The notes beneath the pieces are model-generated. The model saw only the letters and a program-made list of their open reading frames with translations, made no database searches and was not told the DNA's origin. A DNA stretch of 39,830 bases, taken from assembly GCA_028277745.1 (NCBI GenBank), contig JANQFR010000078.1, positions 1-39,830 on the forward strand, given 5' to 3'. The position numbers and the translations under genes are program-made. The stretch's first letter is position 1; every line of letters begins with the position of its first letter. This DNA is from Phycisphaeraceae bacterium. GTDB lineage: Bacteria; Planctomycetota; Phycisphaerae; Phycisphaerales; Phycisphaeraceae. Of this stretch, positions 9,902 through 18,792 are shown in pieces.

Positions 9902-11512
9902 ATGATCAATCACCAGATCATCCTGTTCATGGCCATCCCCCTCGCGGCGGGGCTGATCAGCGTGACCACCGCCAAGAACCTGTTCCTGTCGCGGCTCATC
10001 GGCTGCGTCAGCCTCGGCGGCATGGTGACGATGGGCGTGATCCTGCTCTGGCTGAGCCACCGGGACGACGTGATCTACGTCTCCCAGCTGGGGAACTGGC
10101 AGGCGCCGTTCGGGATCAGCATCATCTTCGACAGCCTCTCGGGCCTGTTGATCACCGCCGCCTCCACAGTGGCGCTGGGCGCCTACATCCACTCTTTCGA
10201 CATGCTCGAACCGGACATCGAGCGGCGGTACTACCACCCGCTGATCCAGCTGCTCATCTTCGGGGTCAACCTCAGCTTCCTCACCGGCGACCTGTTCAAC
10301 CTCTTCGTCGCGTTCGAGATCATGCTGCTGGCGTCTTACGCCCTGCTGACGCTCGGCGGCACGCGTAAACAGCTCACCCAGGCCTATAAGTACGTCCTGC
10401 TCAACCTCCTGGCGTCGACGATTTTCGTCATGACCGCCGGCATGGTCTACGGCATGTTCGGCACCCTGAACATGGCCGACCTCGCGCGTATCGTCCACGA
10501 GATCCAGGCCGACCCCGACCGCGAGCTGCCCACGGGCTTCACCGCCCTCTCGATCACGCTCCTGCTGGTCTTCGGCCTCAAGGGCGCGTTCTTCCCGCTG
10601 TGGTTCTGGCTGCCCGACACCTATTACACCTGCCCGATCTCGATCGCGGGCCTGTTCGGCGGCGTGCTCACCAAGGTCGGCGTGTACTCGGTGGCGCGCA
10701 CCTTCCCGTTGATTTTCGCGGTCGGGGAAGGCTCGCAGCTGATCATCCTGATCATCGCGGTCGCGTCGGCGTTCACGATGTTCCTGGGCGTGCTCGGCGC
10801 GGTGTCGCAGCACGAGATCCGCCGCATCCTCAGCATCCACGTCATCAGCCAGATCGGCTACATGATGTTCGGCATCGCCATCATGACCGGCTGGGCGCTG
10901 GCGGGCTGCGTCTTCTTCATGATCCACAACATGGTCGTGAAGTGCGCTCTGTTTCTCTGCTGCGGGGCGATGGAGAAACACGCGGGCACGGACGACCTCG
11001 ACCGGCTGGGCGGCCTGCTCAAACGCGACGTGTTCCTGGCCGTGCTCTTTTTCATCGCCGCCCTGAGCCTCGTCGGCCTGCCGCCGCTGTCGGGCTTCTT
11101 CGGCAAGCTCGTGATCATCCGCGAGGGCTGGCCGTACTACTGGGGCACGCTCTCGATCGTCGGCCTGCTCACCGGGTCTCTGACGCTGCTGTCCATGCTC
11201 AAGATCTGGGGCTACGGGTTCTGGAACCCCACGCCCAAGGCGCACCCGATCCGCACCGACGCCCCGACGGTCAAGCGTAACCTGAAAGCGGCGTACACCG
11301 GCATCGTCTTCCTCGTCGGCACGGCCCTGTTCCTGGGCTTCGCCGCCGAGCCGGTCTGCCAGGTCGCCCTCCGCGCCGGTGAGCAGCTCGAAGACCCCGT
11401 TCCCTACATCTCGGCGGTCCTCCGCATCGATCCCGACGTCCTGCGTGTGTCGCTCGAAGCCCCCGCCGCTCCGCAGGTCACCCTCAGCGCCGCCGCGGAG
11501 GCCAGCCCATGA
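9902..11512 (+). CDS. mrpD: Mrp antiporter subunit D
   Basis: 536 residues, NuoN/M-like proton-antiporter subunit with about 14 membrane helices. Glu139 in FNLFVAFEIMLLASYALL corresponds to the essential membrane glutamate of MrpD, with Lys227 (VFGLKGAFFPLWFWLPD) and Lys258 (GGVLTKVGVYS) as the usual channel lysines. The start is ATG 9902; no Shine-Dalgarno is obvious, but the gene lies only 24 bases after mrpC in the operon. Its stop overlaps the mrpE start (ATGA). Confidence 0.95.
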   Translation: MINHQIILFMAIPLAAGLISVTTAKNLFLSRLIGCVSLGGMVTMGVILLWLSHRDDVIYVSQLGNWQAPFGISIIFDSLSGLLITAASTVALGAYIHSFDMLEPDIERRYYHPLIQLLIFGVNLSFLTGDLFNLFVAFEIMLLASYALLTLGGTRKQLTQAYKYVLLNLLASTIFVMTAGMVYGMFGTLNMADLARIVHEIQADPDRELPTGFTALSITLLLVFGLKGAFFPLWFWLPDTYYTCPISIAGLFGGVLTKVGVYSVARTFPLIFAVGEGSQLIILIIAVASAFTMFLGVLGAVSQHEIRRILSIHVISQIGYMMFGIAIMTGWALAGCVFFMIHNMVVKCALFLCCGAMEKHAGTDDLDRLGGLLKRDVFLAVLFFIAALSLVGLPPLSGFFGKLVIIREGWPYYWGTLSIVGLLTGSLTLLSMLKIWGYGFWNPTPKAHPIRTDAPTVKRNLKAAYTGIVFLVGTALFLGFAAEPVCQVALRAGEQLEDPVPYISAVLRIDPDVLRVSLEAPAAPQVTLSAAAEASP

Positions 11513-11988
11513 CCAACACCCTGCTGCTGAACCTGTTCCTGGCGGTGATCTACATGGCCCTCACGGGCGACAACAGCGTCCTGGGCTTTGTGGTGGCGTT
11601 CGTGATCGGGTTCGGGATCCTCTGGATCTTCGGCCGCAAGACCGGGCGTGAGCAGTACCCGATGCGGATCGCTCGCATTTTCGGGTTCAGCCTCTATTTC
11701 ATCAAGATCCTGATCAAGGCCAGCCTCGAGGTGATGTGGGAGATCATCACGCCGGGGTTCCGGATGACCCCCCGCATCATCCGCTACCCGATCGATGGCC
11801 TGACGCCGACCCAGGTCACGACCCTGGCCAACGCCATCACGCTGACCCCGGGCACCCTGACGGTCGACATCAACGAAGAAAGTCACTTCCTGTACATCCA
11901 CTGCATGTACGCCAGGGAGCGGGAAGACGCCGTCGCGGCCATCAATGAGCTCCGCGACAAGATGCTGAAAGGGGTGTTTGGCCAATGA
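11509..11988 (+). CDS. mrpE: Mrp antiporter subunit E
   Basis: 159 residues. Two N-terminal membrane helices, then IKILIKASLEVMWEIITPG and a soluble C-terminal part with LTPTQVTTLANAITLTPGTLTVDI, the MrpE/MnhE signature. Four-base overlap with both neighbours. MrpE is needed for full antiport activity in characterised systems. Confidence 0.94.
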   Translation: MTNTLLLNLFLAVIYMALTGDNSVLGFVVAFVIGFGILWIFGRKTGREQYPMRIARIFGFSLYFIKILIKASLEVMWEIITPGFRMTPRIIRYPIDGLTPTQVTTLANAITLTPGTLTVDINEESHFLYIHCMYAREREDAVAAINELRDKMLKGVFGQ

Positions 11989-12377
11989 CGGCAGCCGCAC
12001 TGATCAGCCTGGTGGCCGCGAACGTCTCCGCGGGTGGGAACGGGGCCGACGCCCAGGTCCCGATGGGCTCGGGCCTCACCGGCGACATCCTCAGCCTCGT
12101 GGTGACGCTGGGCATCGTCGCCACCATCATCGGGATCGTGTTCTGCATCTACCGCATCCTGCGCGGCCCCTGCCTCACCGACCGCGTGCTGGCGGCCGAC
12201 GTCCTCTCGCTCCAGGTCATCGCCCTGGTCATCCTGCTGACGATCAGCATCGGGAGCGAGGTCTTTTTTGACGTCGTGCTGGTGGTGGCGATCATCGGTT
12301 TCGCCAGCACCGTCGCCTTCGCCCAATACATCGGCGCCCGCGCCGACGCCGGCGGCATCGAGGAGCTCAACTCATGA
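11985..12377 (+). CDS. mrpF: Mrp antiporter subunit F
   Basis: 130 residues, three membrane helices. YRILRGPCLTDRVLAADVLS is the MrpF/MnhF signature. It has a longer hydrophilic N-terminus (about 30 residues) than most MrpF proteins, which are around 90-100 residues, so a later start is possible although none has a clear ribosome site. ATGA overlap with mrpE and with mrpG. Confidence 0.92.
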   Translation: MTAAALISLVAANVSAGGNGADAQVPMGSGLTGDILSLVVTLGIVATIIGIVFCIYRILRGPCLTDRVLAADVLSLQVIALVILLTISIGSEVFFDVVLVVAIIGFASTVAFAQYIGARADAGGIEELNS

Positions 12378-12733
12378 TGCATGTCTTCTTTGAGATCCTC
12401 GCGATTTTCTTCACCCTGTCCGGGATCTTCTTCATGTTCGTCGGCTCCATCGGCGTCCTGCGGATGCCCGACTCTTACCACCGCCTGCACGCCTCCTCCA
12501 AGTGCGCGACGCTGGGCCTCATCGGGCTGCTGCTGGGGGCGATCTGCCATGTCGTACTCGACCCCGACGGCACGCCGATCGTGATCAAGGCGCTGATCAC
12601 GATCGTGTTCGCGTTCGTCGCGCTGCCCACCGGCTCCCACATCCTCGCCAAGTCCGCCCATAAATCCCGGACGCCTCAATGGGAAAACACGCTGGATGAC
12701 GAGCAGGCGGCCGATGAATCCGGCGCATCGTGA
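12374..12733 (+). CDS. mrpG: Mrp antiporter subunit G
   Basis: 119 residues, three membrane helices. GSIGVLRMPDSYHRLHASSKCATLG is shared with the MrpG/MnhG family (RMPD.Y.RLHA). Two adjacent ATG codons (12374 and 12377) could start it; the first overlaps the mrpF stop. Last gene of the complete group-1 (seven-gene) mrp operon. Confidence 0.94.
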   Translation: MMHVFFEILAIFFTLSGIFFMFVGSIGVLRMPDSYHRLHASSKCATLGLIGLLLGAICHVVLDPDGTPIVIKALITIVFAFVALPTGSHILAKSAHKSRTPQWENTLDDEQAADESGAS

Positions 12734-12778
12734 AGCTTGTGAGCCACTGAACCTTGTGCGCTGTTTTCAAAGCAGAGG

Positions 12779-12820
12779 ATCCGGACCTTCGGCCGCCTAC
12801 GGCGTCCTCAGGACCGGCTT
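12779..12820 (+). repeat. Dispersed intergenic repeat, copy 1
   Basis: Matches 30898-30939 in inverted orientation at 38 of 42 positions, with the first 20 bases identical. It contains a CGCC-TAC-GGCG hairpin. It lies between the convergent mrpG and AraC-family genes, so it may also serve as a transcript end. Confidence 0.65.
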
Positions 12821-12851
12821 CGGGTCTGCAAACCCGTAAGCGGTTGGGGCT

Positions 12852-13706
12852 TCACAATGAGGCGCGGAACGTCGCGGGGCTCATGCCGGCGTATTTCTTG
12901 AACTGCTTGGAAAATGTAAACGGGTCGGGATAGCCCAGCGCGTAGGCGACCTGCTTGTTGCTCAGTCGGGTCTCGGCGATCATCTGCCGGGCCCGGTCGA
13001 TCCGTCGCCGGATGCGGTATTCGCCGGGCGGGGCCCCGAACCGCTGCTTGAAGAGCTTGCGGAACCGCTCGTAGCTCAGGTCCATCTTGGAAGCGATCGC
13101 GGGCAGTGAGATGTCTAGGTCGAGATTGGCGGCGAGTTGGGCCCGGGCCTCGTCGAGGGCGCGGGCGTGGGCGTCGACATGCTCGCGTCGGACGGCGTCA
13201 AGCCGGTAGGCCGTGACCAGCAACTCGTGCACCCGCGCCAGCGCCAGCGAGGCGTCGGGCTCGGCGGCATGGCGGGCGTCGGAGAGGAGGCGTTCGAAGC
13301 GGTCGATCAGCCCGGCGTCCAGCCCCGGCTCGAGCACGCGGTTCTGGCGGGGAAGGCTGCCCAAATCCGACAAGACCCGCCAGAACGCGGCGGGCATCTG
13401 AAAGAAGAACTCCGCCCACCGCCCGTCGGACGCCGGGACCACCGAGTGCTTCCGCCCCGGCGGGTGATGGATATAGCAGCCGGCCTCGACGGGATGGGCC
13501 ACGCCCTCCCAGTCGGTGAACACACCGGAGCCGCGCAGCACGAATATGCCGACGTACCGCGGCACGACCCGGTCAACGTAGCCGGCGTTCGCGTGGGGTT
13601 TGAGGATAAAGCCGCAGTCGATCTGCCCGGCGCCGGCCCCCTTGACCGAACTGCGGTAGACCGCTTCGCTGCGGAGCAGCCGGGATGGGAGCGCGGCCCT
13701 AGCCAT
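12852..13706 (-). CDS. AraC-family transcriptional regulator
   Basis: 284 residues from ATG 13706. The N-terminal half is a cupin-like ligand-binding domain (YVGIFVLRGSGVFTDW...GCYIHHPPGRKHSV). The C-terminal ~100 residues form the double helix-turn-helix of AraC/XylS (SLPAIASKMDLSYERFRKLF; NKQVAYALGYPDPFTFSKQF; KKYAGMSPATFR). It is divergent from the dehydrogenase/aldo-keto reductase fusion and very likely regulates it in response to a sugar-like ligand. A TTGACG/CATAAT promoter places the transcript start at or next to the ATG, so the mRNA is probably leaderless. A TTG at 13727 would extend it by seven residues but lies within that promoter spacer. Confidence 0.9.
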   Translation of the reverse strand: MARAALPSRLLRSEAVYRSSVKGAGAGQIDCGFILKPHANAGYVDRVVPRYVGIFVLRGSGVFTDWEGVAHPVEAGCYIHHPPGRKHSVVPASDGRWAEFFFQMPAAFWRVLSDLGSLPRQNRVLEPGLDAGLIDRFERLLSDARHAAEPDASLALARVHELLVTAYRLDAVRREHVDAHARALDEARAQLAANLDLDISLPAIASKMDLSYERFRKLFKQRFGAPPGEYRIRRRIDRARQMIAETRLSNKQVAYALGYPDPFTFSKQFKKYAGMSPATFRASL

Positions 13707-13713
13707 TCGACCA

Positions 13714-13743
13714 ATTATGACATGCAAACAACCATCCCGTCAA
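13714..13743 (-). promoter_or_regulatory. Promoter of the AraC-family gene (leaderless type)
   Basis: On the minus strand: TTGACG (13738-13743), 18-base spacer, CATAAT (13714-13719), then seven bases to the ATG at 13706. Both boxes match the sigma70 consensus at five of six positions. There is no room for a Shine-Dalgarno in a transcript starting here. Confidence 0.6.
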
Positions 13744-13818
13744 TGGCGGCGCCCGCCTGACGGGCATATGGTATTGGGCTCTCATCACAGCAGCCTAGAA
13801 ACAGGAGCTTCGTCCACT

Positions 13819-15828
13819 ATGTCCAGCTCGACCACCGTCGCCACGCTCAACTGGGGCATCCTCGGCCCCGGGAACATCGCCCGCTCGTTCGCCCGCGGGG
13901 TCGCGGGCAGCGCCAGCAGCCGCGTGGTCGCCGCCGGCAGCCGGTCGCTCGACCGCGCCCAGGCGTTCGCCGAAGAATTCGGCTTCACCAACGCCTACGG
14001 CAGCTACGAAGCGCTCCTCGCCGACCCCGATGTCCACGCGGTCTATATCGCCACGCCTCACCCCGAGCACCCCGAGTGGGCGATCAAGACCGCCGAGGCG
14101 GGCAAGCACATCCTTTGCGAAAAACCCATCGCGCTTAATCACGCCCAGGCCATGGCGATGGTCCAGGCGGCCCGGGAATACAACGTGTTCCTGATGGAAG
14201 CCTTCATGTACCGCTGCCACCCGCAGACCGCGAAGCTGGTCGAGTTGATCCGCGGCGGCGCGATCGGTCAGGTGCTGACCCTCGAGGCCTCTTTCAGCTT
14301 CCGCGCCGGCTGGAACCCCGAGAGCCGGCTGCTGAGCAACGCGCTGGGCGGCGGCGGCATCCTCGATGTGGGGTGCTACGCGATGTCGATGGCCCGGCTC
14401 ATCGCGGGCGCCGCGGCCGGCCGCGACTTCGCCGAGCCGGTCGACCTTCAGGCGATCGGACACCTCGGCGAGACCGGCGTGGACGAGTACGCCTCCGCCG
14501 TGGTCCGCTTCCCCGAGAACATCATCGCCCGCCTGTCCACCGGCGTCCGCGTCGGCGAAGGCAACCAGGTCCGGGTCTTCGGCAGCGAGGGCTCCATCAC
14601 CGTGCCCAGCCCGTGGATCCCCGCGCGGGACGGCGGGGCCGTCGCCATTCACCTGAACAAGGGCGGCGAGCAGGAAACGATTGAGATCGCCACCGACACC
14701 CCGCTCTACGGCCTCGAGGCCGACGTCGTCGCCAACGCCGTCGCCGACGGCCGCCTCGAAGCGCCCAGCCCCGCGATGTCGTGGGACGACACCCTCGGCA
14801 ACATGGCCGCCCTCGACCGCTGGCGCCACGCGATCGGCCTGACCTATCAGGCGGAGACCCCCGAACACAACCGGCCCGCCTCCGGCCGGACCCCGGTCCG
14901 CCGAGAGAATCACAACATGAAGTATGGCCGGGTGCCCGGCCTGGACAAACCGGTCTCCAAGCTCGTCATCGGTTGTGACAACCAGGCCGTCTTTGCCCAT
15001 TCGGCCGCGATGTTCGACGACTGGTTCGAACGCGGCGGCAACGCCTTCGACACGTCGTTCATCTACGGCGGCGGCCAACCCGAAAAACTGCTCGGGCAGT
15101 GGCAGCAGTCACGCGGCCTACGCGACCAGGTCGTCTTCCTCGGCAAGGGGCTGCACACCCCCAACTGCCGCCCCGAGCGTCTCGAGGTCGAGATCCCCAC
15201 CACCCTCGAACGGATGCAGACCGACCACCTCGACATCTACGTCATGCACCGCGACAACCTGGAGGTCCCGATCGAAGAGTTCGTGGACGCCCTGGACGAG
15301 CAGTTCCGGAAGGGCCGGTTCAAGGCCTGGGGCGGCAGCAACTGGACGATCGAGCGGTTCGAGGCCGCGGCCGCCTACGCCAAGGAGCACGGCCGGATCG
15401 CGCCGACGGTCCTGAACAACAATCTCTCCCTCGCGCGGATGGTCAAGCCCGTGTGGGCCGGCTGCGTCACGTCGTCCGAGCCGGCGACGCTGGCGTGGCT
15501 CAAGCGGACCGGGACCACACACTTCGCGTGGTCGAGCCAGGCGCGGGGGTACTTCCTCGACGAGTCGCTCCGCATGCGGCTGGGCCAGGGCAATTTCGCG
15601 TGCTGGGACAGCGAGGACAACCGCGAGCGGCGCCGCCGGGCCGAAGCCATGGCCGCCGAGAAAGGCGTGACCCCGATCAACATCGCCGCGGCGTACGTCC
15701 TCAGCCAGCCGTTCCCGTCGTTTGCCCTGGTCGGGCCGCGCGTGATCAGCGAAACCGCCAGCACGATGCCGGCGCTGGACCTCGAATTGACGCCCGATGA
15801 GCTCAAACACCTGAACCTTGAGGACTGA
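13819..15828 (+). CDS. Bifunctional oxidoreductase: Gfo/Idh/MocA dehydrogenase fused to aldo/keto reductase
   Basis: 669 residues from ATG 13819 (GGAG 11 bases upstream); the open frame begins earlier at 13717 but that part is not family-like. Residues 1 to about 345: Rossmann loop WGILGPGNIARSFA, CEKPIAL (EKP at 101-103), and GGGGILDVGCYAMSMARL, as in dimeric dihydrodiol/xylose dehydrogenase-like members. Residues 367-669: aldo/keto reductase beginning MKYGRVPGLDKPVSKL, with the catalytic tetrad apparently intact (Asp411, Tyr416 in FDTSFIYGG; Lys443 in FLGKG; His477 in YVMHRDN). The linker (about 346-366) ends in an in-frame ATG at 14917, a relic of, or an alternative, separate start. Two successive redox steps on one sugar-like substrate are inferred. 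Regulated probably by the divergent AraC protein. Confidence 0.88.
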   Translation: MSSSTTVATLNWGILGPGNIARSFARGVAGSASSRVVAAGSRSLDRAQAFAEEFGFTNAYGSYEALLADPDVHAVYIATPHPEHPEWAIKTAEAGKHILCEKPIALNHAQAMAMVQAAREYNVFLMEAFMYRCHPQTAKLVELIRGGAIGQVLTLEASFSFRAGWNPESRLLSNALGGGGILDVGCYAMSMARLIAGAAAGRDFAEPVDLQAIGHLGETGVDEYASAVVRFPENIIARLSTGVRVGEGNQVRVFGSEGSITVPSPWIPARDGGAVAIHLNKGGEQETIEIATDTPLYGLEADVVANAVADGRLEAPSPAMSWDDTLGNMAALDRWRHAIGLTYQAETPEHNRPASGRTPVRRENHNMKYGRVPGLDKPVSKLVIGCDNQAVFAHSAAMFDDWFERGGNAFDTSFIYGGGQPEKLLGQWQQSRGLRDQVVFLGKGLHTPNCRPERLEVEIPTTLERMQTDHLDIYVMHRDNLEVPIEEFVDALDEQFRKGRFKAWGGSNWTIERFEAAAAYAKEHGRIAPTVLNNNLSLARMVKPVWAGCVTSSEPATLAWLKRTGTTHFAWSSQARGYFLDESLRMRLGQGNFACWDSEDNRERRRRAEAMAAEKGVTPINIAAAYVLSQPFPSFALVGPRVISETASTMPALDLELTPDELKHLNLED

Positions 15829-15869
15829 GCCGGGGCGCCGCCCACGGCGGTTTACGTTACGATTCATTC

Positions 15870-17627
15870 ATGAGTCGTCGGCCACGCTGGTTGCCGCACC
15901 CGGGCTACCTCGCGTTGAGCATCATCCTGCTGCTCAGCGCGCTGGTGCCGCTGGCCTATGTCGTCGCCCCGCACGTGGACCGCTGGCGGCGGCTGGCGCC
16001 CCTCACGTCTGACGACCTGGTGCTGCGTGAAAAAGCGCTGAACTACGTCATCCGCACCGCGCCCGACGACCCGCGGGTGCTGCGGGGCGCGGTCGAGCGG
16101 CTGGGCGTGGAAGATGAGCAGAACTTCCTGCAGATCGTGATCGCCCTGGATTCCGCGGGGTTGTGGACCAAAGACAACGCGGGCCCCGACGCCTGGCGCC
16201 GCTGGCTCGTCAGCCTGGCCGGCGAGGAAAACCCCGAGGCGCGGATCATCGCGGCGCAGATGCTCGCCGACGCGGCCGGGGACGGCGTCGACGCCCAGAC
16301 GGTGGAGCTGATCGACGTGCTGAGCCGCGATGAAGACCCGGACGTGCGCTACAACGCACTGATCGCCGCGGGGCAGTTGGCGAAGGGGAACGAATCGAAC
16401 GCCCGCCTGCTGGGCGTGATCGCCGATCGCATCATGGACGAGGAGTCCGCGATCGCCACATCCGCCCTGCTGCTGGCCCAGATGTTCCCCTCCGCCGCGG
16501 TTCCTCGTATGAACCTGGCCGAAGCCGAGGATGAAGTGGCGCTGGCGGCCTTCTGGGGCGCGGCCCCCCACACACCGCCGGGGCGGCTTGACGCCGCGAT
16601 CAGAAACGGGACGCCCAACGTCCGCGACGCCGCGGTTTACGCCGCGTCGCGTGTGCCGTCCGCCGCCGGGGCGTTGACCGAGCTCATCGCGACGCCGATC
16701 GACGCGATCGATTCAGCGAATCTCGTGGCGATCTGGCGCGCGGTGCTCGCGGCGCCGCTGAGCGACGAGGTCCGCGCGAGCCTGGGCCGGTTCGGCGATC
16801 CGGCGCTGGACCGCCGCGAACTGGAGCCGATCATCCTCAGCGCCCACTACCGGCTGGGGACGCCCGAGCCGATCGACCCGACCGGAGACCCGCGGCAGAC
16901 GCTGCGTCTGCTCGCGTCACTCGAGGGTGCCGAGGCCGGGTCGACCGGCGTCGCGTTCAGCCGTGACATGCCCGAACTGCTGCGGCTGATCGCGGTGTGG
17001 AAGAACCGCGAAGCCAGGCCAGATGACCTGTGGCCGCTGTTTTTCTCGGCCCTGCCCACGATGCGCGACCTGGCGTGCGTCGTGGCGATCGACCGGTTCG
17101 ACCGCGACGCCAACGCGGACCTGGCCCGCCGGCTGCTGGCGGAGTTCGATGACCACGCCAAGATGAGCGGCGCCGTCCTGTCGGGCATGGCCCGCGCCAA
17201 CGCCGACGTGCTGCAAAGAAGGCTGAAGATCGAACAGGACTGGAGCGTGCTCCAGGTGCTTAAGCTCGGCCTCTGGATGCAGGGGCTTGAGGCCGAGGAC
17301 GCTCCGCCGCCCCGGGTGCTGCTGACCCGTCCGGATGACGTGCCGGCCACGACCGTGCTGCTGGCGATGCTGTATCGCGGCGATCCCGACGCCCGTCGGC
17401 AAGCCCTGGACCACCTGCTCAACCCGCGCGGCGAACAGACCCTCGACCTGGTCGAGTTGTTCGACCAGTTGCGCTGGTGGTATGTGTTGGAGCGATTCCT
17501 GCCGGACGACGCCCCGCCGTTCTGGGTCTGGGGCGATCCCGAGCTGACCCGGTTTCAGGTCAAGGCGCTGCGCGACTGGTATCTTGTGAACCGGCGCGGT
17601 TTGACGGACGGTATCGTCAAACCCTAG
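15870..17627 (+). CDS. Membrane-anchored helical-repeat (HEAT-like) protein of unknown function
   Basis: 585 residues. One membrane helix near the N-terminus (residues about 12-33, YLALSIILLLSALVPLAYVV), after a basic MSRRPRW start, so the bulk is probably outside the cytoplasmic membrane. The rest is alanine/leucine-rich and helical, with HEAT-like units such as DPDVRYNALIAAGQLAKG and TPNVRDAAVYAASRVPSAAGAL, suggesting an alpha-solenoid protein scaffold. No enzymatic motif was recognised. There is no Shine-Dalgarno; TACGAT six bases before the ATG suggests a leaderless mRNA. The nitroreductase gene follows 37 bases later. Confidence 0.72.
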   Translation: MSRRPRWLPHPGYLALSIILLLSALVPLAYVVAPHVDRWRRLAPLTSDDLVLREKALNYVIRTAPDDPRVLRGAVERLGVEDEQNFLQIVIALDSAGLWTKDNAGPDAWRRWLVSLAGEENPEARIIAAQMLADAAGDGVDAQTVELIDVLSRDEDPDVRYNALIAAGQLAKGNESNARLLGVIADRIMDEESAIATSALLLAQMFPSAAVPRMNLAEAEDEVALAAFWGAAPHTPPGRLDAAIRNGTPNVRDAAVYAASRVPSAAGALTELIATPIDAIDSANLVAIWRAVLAAPLSDEVRASLGRFGDPALDRRELEPIILSAHYRLGTPEPIDPTGDPRQTLRLLASLEGAEAGSTGVAFSRDMPELLRLIAVWKNREARPDDLWPLFFSALPTMRDLACVVAIDRFDRDANADLARRLLAEFDDHAKMSGAVLSGMARANADVLQRRLKIEQDWSVLQVLKLGLWMQGLEAEDAPPPRVLLTRPDDVPATTVLLAMLYRGDPDARRQALDHLLNPRGEQTLDLVELFDQLRWWYVLERFLPDDAPPFWVWGDPELTRFQVKALRDWYLVNRRGLTDGIVKP

Positions 17628-17664
17628 TCTTTGACCATTCCATTCATTCATCAGGGAAGCCATT

Positions 17665-18273
17665 ATGGAGAAACCGGCCGACGCAGACTACCCGATCCTC
17701 GACGTGATCAAGCGCCGCTGGAGTCCGCGTGCGTTCGGCGACCGCCCGGTTGAGCCGCACAAGATGCGGTGCCTGCTCGAAGCGGCGCGGTGGGCGGCGT
17801 CGTCTTACAACGAGCAGCCGTGGCGTTTCATGGTGGTGCGCAAATCCGAAGAGGCGGCGTTTGAAAAAGCGCTGTCGTGCCTGGTGGAGGCCAATCAGGC
17901 CTGGGCCCGCGACGCCGCGGTGCTGCTCCTCACCGCCACCAAAACCACGTTCGCCAAGAACGACAAGCCCAACCACGTGCATCAGCACGACCTGGGCCTG
18001 GCGATGGCGAACCTGAGCCTGCAGGCGACCGCGATGGGGCTGTTCGTGCACCAGATGGCGGGGATCGACCGCGACAAGGTCCGCGCCGCGTACCAGGTGC
18101 CCGACGGCTATGAGCCGCAGACCGCGGCAGCGATCGGATACCCCGGCGACCCCGGCTCACTCAGCGAAGACTGGATGCGCGACGCGGAGCAGGCGCCCCG
18201 CACCCGTCACCCGATGCCCCAGTTCGTGTTCGGCGAAACCTGGGAGCAGCCCGCGCCCGTCCTCGACGCTTGA
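17665..18273 (+). CDS. Nitroreductase-family FMN oxidoreductase
   Basis: 202 residues. RRWSPRAFGDRPVEPHKM and AARWAASSYNEQPWRFMVVRKSEE are the FMN-binding N-terminal motifs of the nitroreductase fold; the C-terminal half (HDLGLAMANLSLQATAMGL, then AAIGYPGDP) completes the fold. These dimeric FMN proteins reduce nitro compounds, quinones or related substrates with NAD(P)H; the substrate is not predictable. A GGGA Shine-Dalgarno sits eight bases before the ATG. It converges with arsC. Confidence 0.9.
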   Translation: MEKPADADYPILDVIKRRWSPRAFGDRPVEPHKMRCLLEAARWAASSYNEQPWRFMVVRKSEEAAFEKALSCLVEANQAWARDAAVLLLTATKTTFAKNDKPNHVHQHDLGLAMANLSLQATAMGLFVHQMAGIDRDKVRAAYQVPDGYEPQTAAAIGYPGDPGSLSEDWMRDAEQAPRTRHPMPQFVFGETWEQPAPVLDA

Positions 18274-18293
18274 ACAGGAACAACCGCCAGCGT

Positions 18294-18332
18294 GCGACGC
18301 CCGCCTGGTCCGGGGCCGCGTAGCGGCCCGGC
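18294..18332. repeat. GC-rich palindromic element, degenerate copy
   Basis: Contains the perfect hairpin GGGCCGC-GTA-GCGGCCC (18313-18329) preceded by ACGCCCGCCTGG, nearly identical to the right two-thirds of 20925-20974. The left hairpin is degenerate. It lies between the convergent nitroreductase and arsC genes. Confidence 0.65.
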
Positions 18333-18348
18333 TGTTGACTGAGAAGTC

Positions 18349-18792
18349 TTACGTCGTCCTCGCCGCCAGTTCCTGCTGCACGAACGACTCGGCCCAGCCG
18401 CGGATCTCGTCCCGGACACGCCGGAAGGTGGGCAGCAGTTCTTCGTCGCTCATGGTCCCCGTCTTGTCGTCCGGATCGTCGAACGCGTGATGAATCGTCC
18501 GCCTCGCCCCGGGGAAAACCGGGCAGGTCTCTTTGGCCGAGTCGCACACGGTCACCACGATGTCAAAGTCATCGTCGAGATACTGGTCGACGTGGTCGGA
18601 CGTGTGGTGAGAGATATCCACGCCGGCCTCCTCCATGACGCGGACCGAGAGCGGATGGACGCCGTGAGGCTTGGTCCCGGCGCTGAAGACGTCGACATCG
18701 GGCCCGCCGTGGTGCTTGATCCAGCCGTGAGCCATCTGGGATCGGCATCGGTTGCCGGTGCAGAGGACCAGGACGCGCAGGGGCTCGTTCAC
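18349..18792 (-). CDS. arsC: Arsenate reductase, thioredoxin-coupled type
   Basis: 147 residues with the low-molecular-weight phosphatase P-loop LCTGNRCRSQMA (catalytic Cys11, Arg17) and the redox pair Cys83/Cys90 in VCDSAKETCPVFPG, matching Cys10/82/89 of the thioredoxin-dependent ArsC family. It reduces arsenate to arsenite in the cytoplasm. A GTG start overlaps the stop of the helicase gene (GTGA) and is preceded by GGAG inside that gene, so translation is coupled. No arsenite efflux pump, ArsR or other ars gene is in the window, so detoxification would need an exporter elsewhere. Confidence 0.92.
   Translation of the reverse strand: MNEPLRVLVLCTGNRCRSQMAHGWIKHHGGPDVDVFSAGTKPHGVHPLSVRVMEEAGVDISHHTSDHVDQYLDDDFDIVVTVCDSAKETCPVFPGARRTIHHAFDDPDDKTGTMSDEELLPTFRRVRDEIRGWAESFVQQELAARTT

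Noticed and set aside
15118..15867. Minus-strand open frame of 249 residues under the AKR domain
   Set aside because: High-GC antisense shadow; the opposite frame has complete AKR motifs.
18274..18348. Terminator for nitroreductase or arsC at the GGGCCGC hairpin
   Set aside because: No T run follows on either strand; the hairpin is better explained as a repeat element.
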